Shown one piece after another: positions 1 to 5,627 of a DNA stretch of 7,805 bases. The notes under the pieces are model-generated. The model was not told the DNA's origin and searched no databases. It saw nothing but the letters and a program-made list of their open reading frames with translations. A program made the position numbers and the translations under genes. The stretch is from Ruminococcaceae bacterium UBA5397 (GTDB lineage: Bacteria; Bacillota; Clostridia; Oscillospirales; Acutalibacteraceae): assembly GCA_002411615.1 (NCBI GenBank), contig DHOF01000135.1, positions 1 to 7,805 on the forward strand, in the 5' to 3' direction. Within the stretch, counting starts at the first letter, position 1, and each line of letters begins with the position of its first letter.

Positions 1-1
1 A

Positions 2-586
2 AAAATCGGGATGGTATCTTCTTCTGATCTGATCGAAGTGATCGCAGAGCGGCTGCAGTTTTATAAAGCTCAGAAAATTGTGGTTGACCCTGTTATGGTA
101 TCTACGAGCGGTTCAAAACTGATTTCGGATGATGCAGTGGCGACTTTGAAAACAAAGCTTCTTCCGCTTGCAACCGTATTAACTCCAAATATTCCGGAAG
201 CGGAAACTCTGTCAGGACAAAAGATTTCCTCTCCGCAGGAGATGATAACGGCTGCAAAAATGATCAGTGAAACTTATTCATGCGCTGTGTTGTGCAAAGG
301 CGGACATCGATTAAATGATGCAAATGATCTTTTGTATCGAAACGGCGAATATCAGTGGTTTGAGGGGAAACGGATCAATAATCCGAACACCCACGGAACA
401 GGCTGTACACTCTCGAGTGCGATTGCATCCAACCTCGCAAAAGGTTACGATTTGAATCAATCGGTCAGCAAGGCGAAAGCCTATCTTTCCGGCGCGCTTA
501 GTGCAATGCTGAATCTTGGAAAGGGAAGCGGCCCAATGGATCATGCTTTCGACCTACAGTCTGCCTACCGGGAGGAGAAAGCCTGA
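2..586 (+). CDS. thiD: Hydroxymethylpyrimidine/phosphomethylpyrimidine kinase ThiD, 5' end outside window
   Basis: ThiD phosphorylates 4-amino-5-hydroxymethyl-2-methylpyrimidine (HMP) and then HMP phosphate to give HMP-PP for thiamine synthesis in the cytosol. The reading frame is open to the left edge (KIG precedes the first ATG at 11, which is an internal Met), so roughly 70-75 N-terminal residues are missing compared with the usual ~265. Visible ribokinase-fold motifs, numbered from the Met at 11, are VDPVMVSTSG (about 25-34), the LTPNIPEAE block (about 57-65), CKGGH (about 95-99), and the anion-hole motif THGTGCTLSSAIA (about 127-139), whose GTGC is the catalytic signature. The C-terminus is complete. 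The stop overlaps the cytX start by one base, so the two are surely cotranscribed. In related genomes this pair is often under a TPP riboswitch, which would lie outside the window. Confidence 0.94.
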   Translation, partial: KIGMVSSSDLIEVIAERLQFYKAQKIVVDPVMVSTSGSKLISDDAVATLKTKLLPLATVLTPNIPEAETLSGQKISSPQEMITAAKMISETYSCAVLCKGGHRLNDANDLLYRNGEYQWFEGKRINNPNTHGTGCTLSSAIASNLAKGYDLNQSVSKAKAYLSGALSAMLNLGKGSGPMDHAFDLQSAYREEKA

Positions 587-1752
587 TGAAGAAAACTTCG
601 ACTTTTCAAAATGGTTTAATTTGGTTTGGCGCCGGGGTTTCCATCGCAGAGATTTTGACTGGTACTTATTTTGCACCGCTGGGCTTTTTAAAAGGACTGC
701 TTGCGATTATCATCGGCCATGTGATCGGCTGCAGTATGCTGTTTTTTGCAGGATTGATTGGCGGACGAAGCAAACGAAGCGCAATGGGAACCGTCGGGCT
801 GAGCTTTGGAAAAATCGGCGGCTTGTTTTTTGCAGTTTTAAATATTCTGCAGTTGGTCGGCTGGACAGCGATTATGATCTATGATGGTGCCCTGGCGGCA
901 AATGGAGTTGTTGATTCCGGAGCATGGGTATGGTGCGTCGTGATCGGCGGGCTGATTCTTGTGTGGATCGCCGTTGGAGTTGAAAATCTTGGTTGGATCA
1001 ACAAAATTGCGATGGCAGCACTCTTTATCTTAACGATCGTTTTGTGCTTCGTCATTTTTCAGAGTCAGTTTCCGTCGGCAGAATCAACAGAAACAATTAC
1101 ATTTGGGGCAGCGGTTGAGCTTGCTGTAGCAATGCCTATTTCATGGTTTCCACTGATTTCAGATTATACGCGCGAAGCCGAAAAGCCCTTTTCGGCAACT
1201 TTGGTGAGTACGCTTACTTATGCTTTTGTAAGCTGCTGGATGTATATTATCGGAATGGGGGCAGCAATTTTTACCGGTAAGTCAGATATTGCGTCTATCA
1301 TGGTGAAAGCAGGGCTTGGAATTGCCGCACTGTTTATTTTAATTCTATCTACCGTGACGACTACTTTTTTGGATGCGTGGAGTGCAGGGATATCTGCGGA
1401 AACATTGTCAAAAAAAATGAACGGAAAGTATGCCGCCATGGTCGTCGCAGTGATTGGAACTATTTGTGCAATTTTATTTCCAATGGACAATATTACCGAT
1501 TTTCTTTATCTGATTGGGTCCGTATTTGTTCCGATGATTGCCGTACAGATTGCGGATTACTTTATACTAAAGCGGGATTGTGGAGAAAGCAGACTGGATA
1601 CGGTCAATGGGATCATATGGGTTGTTGGATTCATTTTTTATCGATTCCTTATGACGGTTGATATTCCAGTTGGATGTACTTTGCCGGATATGCTAGTGAC
1701 CATGCTTCTTTGTATTATTGTGCGTAAAATTTCCAATAGAAAAGTTGGTTAA
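586..1752 (+). CDS. cytX: Putative hydroxymethylpyrimidine transporter CytX (NCS1 family)
   Basis: This is a 388-residue, strongly hydrophobic protein of the NCS1 nucleobase:cation symporter family, with about 12 predicted membrane helices. The N-terminal segment LIWFGAGVSIAEILTGTYFA (residues 11-30), the aromatic/Pro region MPISWFPLISDYTREAEKP near residue 190, and the late FPMDNITDFLYLIGSVFVP stretch are typical of the CytX branch of cytosine-permease-like proteins. CytX is assigned to HMP uptake mainly from its constant linkage to thiamine genes and TPP riboswitches. Here that fits exactly, because thiD, the HMP kinase, overlaps its start (TGATG). The ribosome binding site GGAGGAG (571-577) lies inside the thiD end. 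Substrate specificity is inferred from context; cytosine or another pyrimidine cannot be excluded from sequence alone. Confidence 0.9.
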   Translation: MKKTSTFQNGLIWFGAGVSIAEILTGTYFAPLGFLKGLLAIIIGHVIGCSMLFFAGLIGGRSKRSAMGTVGLSFGKIGGLFFAVLNILQLVGWTAIMIYDGALAANGVVDSGAWVWCVVIGGLILVWIAVGVENLGWINKIAMAALFILTIVLCFVIFQSQFPSAESTETITFGAAVELAVAMPISWFPLISDYTREAEKPFSATLVSTLTYAFVSCWMYIIGMGAAIFTGKSDIASIMVKAGLGIAALFILILSTVTTTFLDAWSAGISAETLSKKMNGKYAAMVVAVIGTICAILFPMDNITDFLYLIGSVFVPMIAVQIADYFILKRDCGESRLDTVNGIIWVVGFIFYRFLMTVDIPVGCTLPDMLVTMLLCIIVRKISNRKVG

Positions 1753-1780
1753 AAATCAAAGCTGTTTATTCTGATCGGTG

Positions 1781-1807
1781 TTGCTGTTTTTATCAGCAAT
1801 TATTTTT
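1781..1807 (+). terminator. Possible terminator of thiD-cytX
   Basis: TTGCTG (1781-1786) pairs with CAGCAA (1794-1799) around a 7-base loop, followed by TTATTTTT (1800-1807). The stem is only 6 bp and AT-rich, so it is a modest terminator. CTGAT (1771-1775) could alternatively pair with ATCAG (1792-1796). Its position 28 bases after the cytX stop and before an independent small gene supports the call. Confidence 0.4.
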
Positions 1808-1851
1808 GCAGAAATTCCCATTTATCCTTTTTCGTAAAAAATAGAGCTTTT

Positions 1852-1861
1852 GGTTATACTA
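1852..1861 (+). promoter_or_regulatory. Candidate -10 element, possibly forespore sigma (SigF/SigG-like)
   Basis: GGTTATACTA lies 24 bases before the ATG of the 47-residue gene. It matches the general GG-N2-A-N-A-N-T-R shape of the SigF -10 element as known from Bacillus. It also contains TATACT, a good SigA -10. The -35 is poor for either: TCGTA (1832-1836) at 15 bases for SigF, or TTCGTA (1831-1836) at 18 bases for SigA. Which sigma factor is used cannot be settled here. Confidence 0.28.
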
Positions 1862-1885
1862 ATTACGATAAAGAGGTGAACCCTT

Positions 1886-2029
1886 ATGGAAAAAGGAAAA
1901 AATAAAACAGATGATTTAAAGAGCAATGCAGAAAGTACAGAAAACCCAAATCGGTCGACTCATGTTAAAAATCAGAATGAAGAACACAATACCAAAAAGG
2001 TGGCTCTTGGGCCAAATACGAAGCGTTAA
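1886..2029 (+). CDS. Small hydrophilic protein of unknown function, 47 aa
   Basis: This is a 47-codon frame starting MEKGKNKTDDLKSNAEST and ending KKVALGPNTKR. It is extremely hydrophilic: rich in Lys, Asn, Glu, Thr and Ser, no Cys, Trp, Tyr or Phe, and no signal peptide or membrane segment, so it is probably disordered and cytosolic. Support for it being real is an excellent ribosome binding site (AAGAGGTGA, 1871-1879, six bases before the ATG), a plausible promoter just upstream, and a strong hairpin starting five bases after the stop. It therefore forms its own one-gene transcription unit between cytX and tspO. Size and composition resemble small spore-associated proteins of Clostridia, and the putative -10 fits a forespore sigma factor, but I cannot place it in a named family. 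The conserved-looking part is the C-terminal LGPNTKR. Confidence 0.65.
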   Translation: MEKGKNKTDDLKSNAESTENPNRSTHVKNQNEEHNTKKVALGPNTKR

Positions 2030-2034
2030 ATGTT

Positions 2035-2071
2035 AAAGAGAGACAGAGTAAATAAAACTCTGTCTCTCTTT
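2035..2071 (+). terminator. Strong hairpin after the small gene
   Basis: AAAGAGAGACAGAGT (2035-2049) pairs perfectly with ACTCTGTCTCTCTTT (2057-2071), a 15-bp stem with a 7-base loop (AAATAAA). It starts five bases after the stop of the 47-residue gene. The following bases (AAATAATATTTT) are AT-rich but not a clean T-tract; the 3' arm itself ends in TTT. It most likely terminates the small gene and insulates tspO. Confidence 0.65.
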
Positions 2072-2126
2072 AAATAATATTTTAGAAACAAATTGCATAT
2101 ATTCTTGATGTTGGGAGGGGACTTTT

Positions 2127-2609
2127 ATGAAATCAAAAACGCTTTATATTCGTTGGAAGCCTTTAATCATCAGTTTGCTGATTAGCATTGGAACAGGGGC
2201 TGTTTCGGGCCTTTTGACCCAGGGCAATACTTTTATTTTTCAAAACATTAAAAAGCCTCCGCTTGCGCCTTCGGCCGCACTTTTTCCGATTGTATGGACG
2301 GTGTTATATATTTTGATGGGCATTTCGGCTTACCTGATATATGCTGCTGATTCTGATGAAAAGTGCCAGGCTCTCTGGATTTACGGAATACAGTTGGCAA
2401 TTAATTTCTTTTGGACAATTATCTTTTTTAATCTGCAGAATTTTCTGTTTGCATTTATCTGGATCCTTTTACTTTGGGTGTCGGTATTATTCATGCTGAT
2501 GGCATTTCGTAAAATCAATAAACTTGCAGCGCAGATGCAGATTCCATACTTTATTTGGATTACTTTTGCAGCTTACTTGAGCGCCGGAATCTGGCTTTTG
2601 AATCGTTGA
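2127..2609 (+). CDS. tspO: TspO/MBR family tryptophan-rich membrane protein
   Basis: This 160-residue protein has the usual TspO length and five hydrophobic helices (roughly 12-31, 49-72, 84-104, 106-127, 138-157). Family signatures are present in order: KKPPLAPS (42-49), then P54, W57, L60-Y61 and M64-G65 of the first-loop/helix-2 motif, Q89-x3-N93-x2-W96 with F99-F100 in helix 3, and P140, W144, L151 and N159 near the end. TspO proteins bind porphyrins and related tetrapyrroles in the membrane and have been linked to porphyrin photodegradation and stress responses; the role in an anaerobe is unclear. The start is supported by GGGAGGGG (2113-2120) six bases upstream. A possible -10, TATATT (2098-2103), has no convincing -35. 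It is flanked by terminators, so it is monocistronic. Confidence 0.93.
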   Translation: MKSKTLYIRWKPLIISLLISIGTGAVSGLLTQGNTFIFQNIKKPPLAPSAALFPIVWTVLYILMGISAYLIYAADSDEKCQALWIYGIQLAINFFWTIIFFNLQNFLFAFIWILLLWVSVLFMLMAFRKINKLAAQMQIPYFIWITFAAYLSAGIWLLNR

Positions 2610-2658
2610 ACGGTTAAAATGTTGGTTGGATCATTGTTAGAAAATAAAAAACATGAAT

Positions 2659-2701
2659 AGAAATCCGTGCTGATTTTTTGTCAGCACGGATTTCTGTTTT
2701 T
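2659..2701 (+). terminator. Rho-independent terminator of tspO
   Basis: A perfect 15-bp stem, AGAAATCCGTGCTGA (2659-2673) with TCAGCACGGATTTCT (2681-2695), closes a TTTTTTG loop and is followed by GTTTTT (2696-2701). It lies 50 bases after the tspO stop. Confidence 0.85.
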
Positions 2702-2744
2702 GGCAGTAAAAAATGAAACATAAAAAACACAAACAAAAATCCAG

Positions 2745-2773
2745 TTGATTTTTATACTTAATTGTGATATTAT
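2745..2773 (+). promoter_or_regulatory. SigA-type promoter of the FMN-binding/cytochrome gene
   Basis: TTGATT (2745-2750) and TATTAT (2768-2773) are separated by exactly 17 bases, in an AT-rich leader 47 bases before the ATG at 2820. This is a good housekeeping promoter directly after the tspO terminator. No operator-like palindrome is obvious next to it. Confidence 0.6.
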
Positions 2774-2819
2774 TACAAAATAAAAAGAAAATTGTAAAAT
2801 AAACTAGGAGAATAATACA

Positions 2820-3668
2820 ATGACTATTAGCTTGATTCTTGCATGGGTTGCTGTAATCCTCACTGTTATGACTGTCTTAAGATATATTGCGCGCATTAGC
2901 GGGAATAAAAAGTTGAACGTTTTTTTCCATAAAGTTCATATCCCGTTTGGGACTTTGCTGATCATCATAGGAGGAATTCATGGGATTCTCGCAGGGAATC
3001 CCGCCTTCGCTACATTGGCAGATTTTGAGCCGGCTCCGGTTTTGTTTACATTTAACTGGGGAACGGCATGCTATGTTCTTGCTCTTATTTTGGCCTTAAC
3101 CTATTTGCTGCGCAAAAAAATGAAACGCAAATGGATGATCGCTCATAGAATAGCCACAGCCGTAATGATTGTGTTTCTTGTATTACATGTATATGATGTT
3201 GGAATTCGACTTCCCAAACGTTTATTCCAAAGCAACCAACATGCAGCAGCAGTCACACAGTTGAGCAGTGAGAGCAATAATAGCGAACAAACTAGCGGAC
3301 AAGCTAAAATAACATCGAGTGATACGAGTGCAAATATTATTACATTTTCAGGGGCGCAGTTAAAAGATGGTGTTTATCAAGGAACTGCAGACGGATATAA
3401 AGGAACAATCACTGTTTCTGTCACCGTGAAAAATGGGCAGGTCACAGCGATTGATGTGGTTAGCAAAAGTGATACGGATCGATATTTTGACCAGGCAAAA
3501 AGCTTGCTTGAAAAAATTATAGGGCAGCAGTCATTACAAGTGGATGCTGTTTCCGGTGCGACTTTTTCATCAGCCGGACTGATCAACGCAGTATATAATG
3601 CATTGCAGAATGCAGTGGTATCAGGGACACTGCAAGTAAATAATATCAAATTATCCGAAATTCATTAA
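2820..3668 (+). CDS. Four-helix b-type cytochrome fused to extracytoplasmic FMN-binding domain
   Basis: The 282-residue protein has two parts. Residues 1-127 hold four membrane helices (about 2-22, 41-59, 80-98, 106-126) with two His pairs at identical spacing, H40-x13-H54 and H109-x13-H123, the arrangement expected for two stacked b-type hemes in ferric-reductase-like/cytochrome b bundles. After a Ser/Thr/Gln/Asn-rich linker (about 137-176) comes an FMN_bind domain: DGVYQGTADGYKG (183-195), the NGQVTAIDV strand (205-213), and DAVSGATFSS (242-251). The last fits the ApbE flavinylation motif D-x2-[ST]-G-A-T, with T248 as the likely covalent FMN site. The inferred role is to pass electrons from the membrane to an acceptor outside via covalent flavin. 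AGGAG (2806-2810) sits nine bases before the ATG. No ApbE gene is in the window. Donor and acceptor are unknown. Confidence 0.9.
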   Translation: MTISLILAWVAVILTVMTVLRYIARISGNKKLNVFFHKVHIPFGTLLIIIGGIHGILAGNPAFATLADFEPAPVLFTFNWGTACYVLALILALTYLLRKKMKRKWMIAHRIATAVMIVFLVLHVYDVGIRLPKRLFQSNQHAAAVTQLSSESNNSEQTSGQAKITSSDTSANIITFSGAQLKDGVYQGTADGYKGTITVSVTVKNGQVTAIDVVSKSDTDRYFDQAKSLLEKIIGQQSLQVDAVSGATFSSAGLINAVYNALQNAVVSGTLQVNNIKLSEIH

Positions 3669-3707
3669 CGAATTTGAAAAGGCTCAAAAATAGATATAAA
3701 CGTAAAG

Positions 3708-3748
3708 AATCTCCGAAGTCCACATAAAATGTGAACTTCGGAGATTTT
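3708..3748. terminator. Long hairpin after the FMN-binding gene, possibly bidirectional
   Basis: AATCTCCGAAGT (3708-3719) pairs with ACTTCGGAGATT (3735-3746); after a C/A mismatch the stem continues with CACAT (3721-3725) and ATGTG (3729-3733) around an AAA loop. On the plus strand it runs into TTTTAATT, 40 bases after the stop of the FMN-binding gene. On the minus strand it follows a tmRNA-3'-end-like sequence by five bases, the same layout as the real ssrA terminator, and is followed by TTCTTTA. It could serve either strand. Confidence 0.7.
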
Positions 3749-3751
3749 AAT

Positions 3752-3786
3752 TGGTGGAGGTGAACGCACGAAATCCGAACACGTTT
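3752..3786 (-). other. Degenerate tmRNA/tRNA 3'-end-like sequence (possible scar or att-like site)
   Basis: Read on the minus strand this piece ends CACCTCCACCA, like the true ssrA 3' end CGCCTCCACCA at 4083-4093. On the plus strand TGGTGGAGGTGA (3752-3763) differs by one base from TGGTGGAGGCGA (4083-4094). Further in, ATCCGAACA resembles GTCCGAAAA of the tmRNA, but the T-arm between is shortened and cannot pair, so it is not a working tRNA-like domain. No matching 5' acceptor half (GGAGGTG on the minus strand) is found to its right. It could be a duplicated ssrA end or a decayed tRNA, or the match could be chance. Confidence 0.3.
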
Positions 3787-3862
3787 ATTTCGTAAACGGT
3801 ATGTTGGTGTTGTTACTATGACTTAGTAAATGAAACATTCTTGAGCGTAAATTGTTGCAGCA

Positions 3863-4036
3863 TTATTGTTTTTTTCTGTAAAAAAAATCGCATAATTGAT
3901 TGCCATCGGCAATTGTTTTTGTCCGGGTTAATTCTGCACCCATTGCTTCTGCCATGACGTAGTCGAATTTACACATCTGGGAGGCAAGTTCAAAGCAATT
4001 TTCCTGCTTGCACAATTTACAGATACCGCATCCATA
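3863..4036 (-). pseudogene. 3' remnant of an L-2-amino-thiazoline-4-carboxylic acid hydrolase-family gene
   Basis: A 57-codon minus-strand frame beginning YGCGICKLCKQENCFELASQ and ending CDFFYRKKQ with TAA at 3865-3863 has no start codon or ribosome binding site before the conserved part. In-frame upstream codons run only into the ssrA terminator hairpin and stop at TAG (4069-4067). Cys pairs (CGICKLC), the middle MGAELTRTKTIADG and the closing CDF-x-Y resemble, from memory, the C-terminal end of the ATC hydrolase family (about 200-250 residues), whose namesake opens the thiazoline ring of ATC, an intermediate in L-cysteine formation. About three quarters of the gene is absent, so it cannot be functional. 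The remaining frame is undamaged, which suggests recent truncation. Family assignment rests on motif memory, not a search. Confidence 0.7.
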
Positions 4037-4078
4037 AAAAATAGCATAGATTCCTGAACAAGGAATCTATGCTATTTT
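4036..4078 (-). terminator. Rho-independent terminator of ssrA
   Basis: On the minus strand AAAATAGCATAGATTCC (4078-4062) pairs with GGAATCTATGCTATTTT (4054-4038), a perfect 17-bp stem with a 7-base loop, ending in a run of six T (4041-4036). It starts four bases after the encoded CCA end of the tmRNA. The T-tract directly abuts the truncated hydrolase remnant. Confidence 0.88.
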
Positions 4079-4082
4079 ATTA

Positions 4083-4459
4083 TGGTGGAGGCGAGGGGAG
4101 TCGGACCCCTGTCCGAAAATCGTTCCCCAGAGCTTTCTACGAGCGTATCCATTCTTTTAAAATTCCCTCAGTCTTGCGCCGGACGGCAGGCTCAAAACTT
4201 TGGTAGCCTTTACTTCATGACCGGATAAAAGGCATTACCCGATTCACGTTCACCGCTAAATGATGCCCAATTCTGAACCGCGGTATTTTCAGAGAGGACA
4301 GCAGCTTATATTAATTAAGCTGCAACAGCCATGGCATAGCCATAGTTGTTGTTATTAGAAGATTTCTCAACTAAATTTTAAAGTGCTGATTTTAAAGCGG
4401 TCCCGCCTCGCTGCTCGCTTACTGTGGTTCACAATCCCCGTCGAAACCTTTACGCCCCC
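4083..4459 (-). ncRNA. ssrA: Transfer-messenger RNA (tmRNA)
   Basis: This 377-base one-piece tmRNA rescues stalled ribosomes together with SmpB, whose gene lies just upstream. The minus strand starts GGGGGCGTAAAGGTTTCGAC (the conserved D-arm-like start) and ends CTCGCCTCCACCA. The acceptor stem GGGGGCG pairs with CGCCTCC with one G-U, the discriminator is A and CCA is encoded. The T-arm is AGGGG-TCCGACT-CCCCT. The tag frame sits at 4368-4315, and the remaining ~220 bases to the 3' side hold the pseudoknot region. A 71-base spacer separates it from smpB with no convincing terminator between, so it may be read from upstream as well as from its own weak promoter, then trimmed at the 5' end by RNase P. 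A strong terminator follows. Confidence 0.96.
4315..4368 (-). other. tmRNA tag-peptide reading frame
   Basis: Aligning TTTAGTT (4375-4369) with the TAGTC that precedes the resume codon in E. coli tmRNA places the resume codon at GAG (4368-4366). The frame then encodes EKSSNNNNYGYAMAVAA and stops at TAA (4317-4315), with another TAA in frame six bases later (4308-4306). The AMAVAA end is a normal ClpXP-type degron. If resumption were at TCT or AAT instead, the tag would be 15 or 13 residues; no Ala codon is available at the start. Confidence 0.7.
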
Positions 4460-4465
4460 ATGAGG

Positions 4466-4488
4466 AGTCTTGATAGATGATCAAGACT
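4466..4488. other. Hairpin in the smpB-ssrA spacer
   Basis: AGTCTTGAT (4466-4474) and ATCAAGACT (4480-4488) form a perfect 9-bp stem with a 5-base loop, seven bases outside the mature tmRNA 5' end. There is no T-tract on the minus strand (CCTCAT follows), so it is more likely structure in the tmRNA precursor leader, close to the RNase P cut, than an smpB terminator. Confidence 0.45.
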
Positions 4489-4499
4489 AAGAATATCAT

Positions 4500-4528
4500 A
4501 TCATAGATTTCTCATTTTTACATGAAAA
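4500..4528 (-). promoter_or_regulatory. Possible ssrA promoter
   Basis: On the minus strand TTTTCA (4528-4523) and TATGAT (4505-4500) are 17 bases apart. A second overlapping TATGAT lies at 4500-4495. This would start the transcript about 30 bases before the mature 5' end at 4459, which suits a processed precursor. The -35 matches only four of six consensus bases. Confidence 0.33.
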
Positions 4529-4530
4529 AT

Positions 4531-5001
4531 TCATGAACGAATATCAGATTTTATTGCGCGTTCCATATCGCGCTTGGCGGCTTTTTTGGCAAGATCTTCC
4601 CGTTTATCATAAAGTTTTTTGCCGCGGCAGAGTCCAACCTGCACTTTGACACGGCTTCCTTTAAAATAAAGAGAAAGAGGAATTAAAGTGTATCCTTGTT
4701 GTTTCATCAAACCAAAAAGTCTTAAAATTTCTTTTTTATGCATTAAAAGCTTGCGAACCCGCATGGGGTCGCGATTAAAAATATTGCCATGCTCATAAGG
4801 ACTGATATGCATCCCGTTGAGAAGCAGTTCTCCATCTGAAATAGAACACCATGCGTCTTTTAAATTGCATTGCCCGTTTCGTAAGGATTTTACTTCGGTG
4901 CCAAGCAGTTCGATTCCAGTTTCCATGCTTTCTTCTACGAAATAATCGTGATAGGCCTTTTTGTTTCGGGCGATTGTTTTAAAATTTTCTTCCTTTCTCA
5001 A
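4531..5001 (-). CDS. smpB: SsrA-binding protein SmpB
   Basis: SmpB binds the tRNA-like domain of tmRNA and places it in the A site of stalled ribosomes. At 156 residues it has the usual length. Conserved blocks appear in order: [14 protein letters not shown] (11-24), [10 protein letters not shown] (34-43), HISPYEHGN (65-73), [10 protein letters not shown] (83-92), and the basic decoding-centre tail with GKKLYDKRE (127-135) followed by a Lys/Arg-rich helix. The start is TTG (5001-4999), eight bases after AAGGAGG (5016-5010). The next in-frame ATG, at residue 26, would remove the conserved N-terminal strand. It sits 23 bases after recR and directly before its RNA partner ssrA, so it could be the last protein gene of the dnaX operon. 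Confidence 0.97.
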   Translation of the reverse strand: MRKEENFKTIARNKKAYHDYFVEESMETGIELLGTEVKSLRNGQCNLKDAWCSISDGELLLNGMHISPYEHGNIFNRDPMRVRKLLMHKKEILRLFGLMKQQGYTLIPLSLYFKGSRVKVQVGLCRGKKLYDKREDLAKKAAKRDMERAIKSDIRS

Positions 5002-5009
5002 CGAAAAGA

Positions 5010-5016
5010 CCTCCTT
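5010..5016 (-). promoter_or_regulatory. Ribosome binding site fixing the TTG start of smpB
   Basis: AAGGAGG on the minus strand is a near-perfect anti-16S match, eight bases before TTG 5001-4999. It lies in the 23-base recR-smpB gap and supports the non-ATG start. Confidence 0.8.
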
Positions 5017-5024
5017 TTGATAGA

Positions 5025-5627
5025 TTAAAGTTCGCTTCTGCCTTGTAATGCGCGGGAAAGAGTAACTTCGTCTGCGTATTCAAGATCGCCGCCTACCGGA
5101 ATCCCATAGGCGAGCCTCGTTACCTTGATTCCCATGGGCTTTAAGAGCCGCGAAATATACATCGCGGTTGCTTCACCTTCCACGGTGGGGTTGGTGGCCA
5201 TAATCACTTCTTTTACCTGCGGATCTTTTACACGAGCTAAAAGCTCTTTAATACAGAGCTGCTCGGGGCCGACTCCGGAGAGAGGGGAGATCACTCCGTG
5301 CAGAACATGGTAGGTTGCCCGAAATTCATGGGTGCGTTCCAATGCAATGACATCCCGCGGGTCCTCTACAACACAGATGATGGAGTGATCCCGCCCTTCT
5401 TCCCGACAAACAGGGCAAAGTTCCTGATCGGTTAGATTGCAGCAGATTTTGCAGTAATGAATTTTTTCGTGGGCTTCTAAAATGGCATTCGCAAAGGCTT
5501 TTGCTTCGTCCTCTTTCATGCCCAATACATGATATGCAAGCCGCTGGGCACTTTTATGTCCAATTCCCGGCAGACGTTCAAATTGTTCGATCAGTCGGGA
5601 AAGCGGCGCAACATTATAGGAAGGCAT
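5025..5627 (-). CDS. recR: Recombination protein RecR
   Basis: RecR acts with RecO (and RecF) to load RecA at single-strand gaps. The protein is 200 residues, the family norm. It shows the N-terminal helix-hairpin-helix [12 protein letters not shown] (19-30), the zinc module C59-x2-C62 with C71-x2-C74, the Toprim domain with [12 protein letters not shown] (86-97) and [14 protein letters not shown] (145-158), and the C-terminal Walker-like segment [17 protein letters not shown] (171-187). Its ATG follows the ybaB TAA with no gap (TAAATG), so translation is probably coupled; GGGG (5640-5637) in the ybaB end is the only Shine-Dalgarno-like sequence. The dnaX-ybaB-recR order is the conserved bacterial one. 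Confidence 0.97.
   Translation of the reverse strand: MPSYNVAPLSRLIEQFERLPGIGHKSAQRLAYHVLGMKEDEAKAFANAILEAHEKIHYCKICCNLTDQELCPVCREEGRDHSIICVVEDPRDVIALERTHEFRATYHVLHGVISPLSGVGPEQLCIKELLARVKDPQVKEVIMATNPTVEGEATAMYISRLLKPMGIKVTRLAYGIPVGGDLEYADEVTLSRALQGRSEL

Noticed and set aside
3752..3790. 5S rRNA-like fragment, because TCCGAACACG matches a conserved 5S segment
   Set aside because: Only about ten bases match. The sequence after it (TTTATTTCGTAAACGG) is unlike 5S, and no 5S helix can be formed.
3782..3798. Hairpin CGTTTA-TTTCG-TAAACG as the variable arm of a class II tRNA on the minus strand
   Set aside because: No acceptor 5' half, D-arm or anticodon arm is found to its right, and the neighbouring T-arm region does not pair.
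3930..4035. Minus-strand ATG frame beginning at 4035 (MDAVSVNCASRK...) as a small gene
   Set aside because: It is 35 codons, has no ribosome binding site, and runs out of phase across the frame that carries the hydrolase-like motifs; it is a shadow frame.
4521..4535. CATGAA-AAA-TTCATG hairpin as an smpB terminator
   Set aside because: The stem is six AT-rich base pairs with no T-tract on the minus strand and it overlaps the smpB stop codon.
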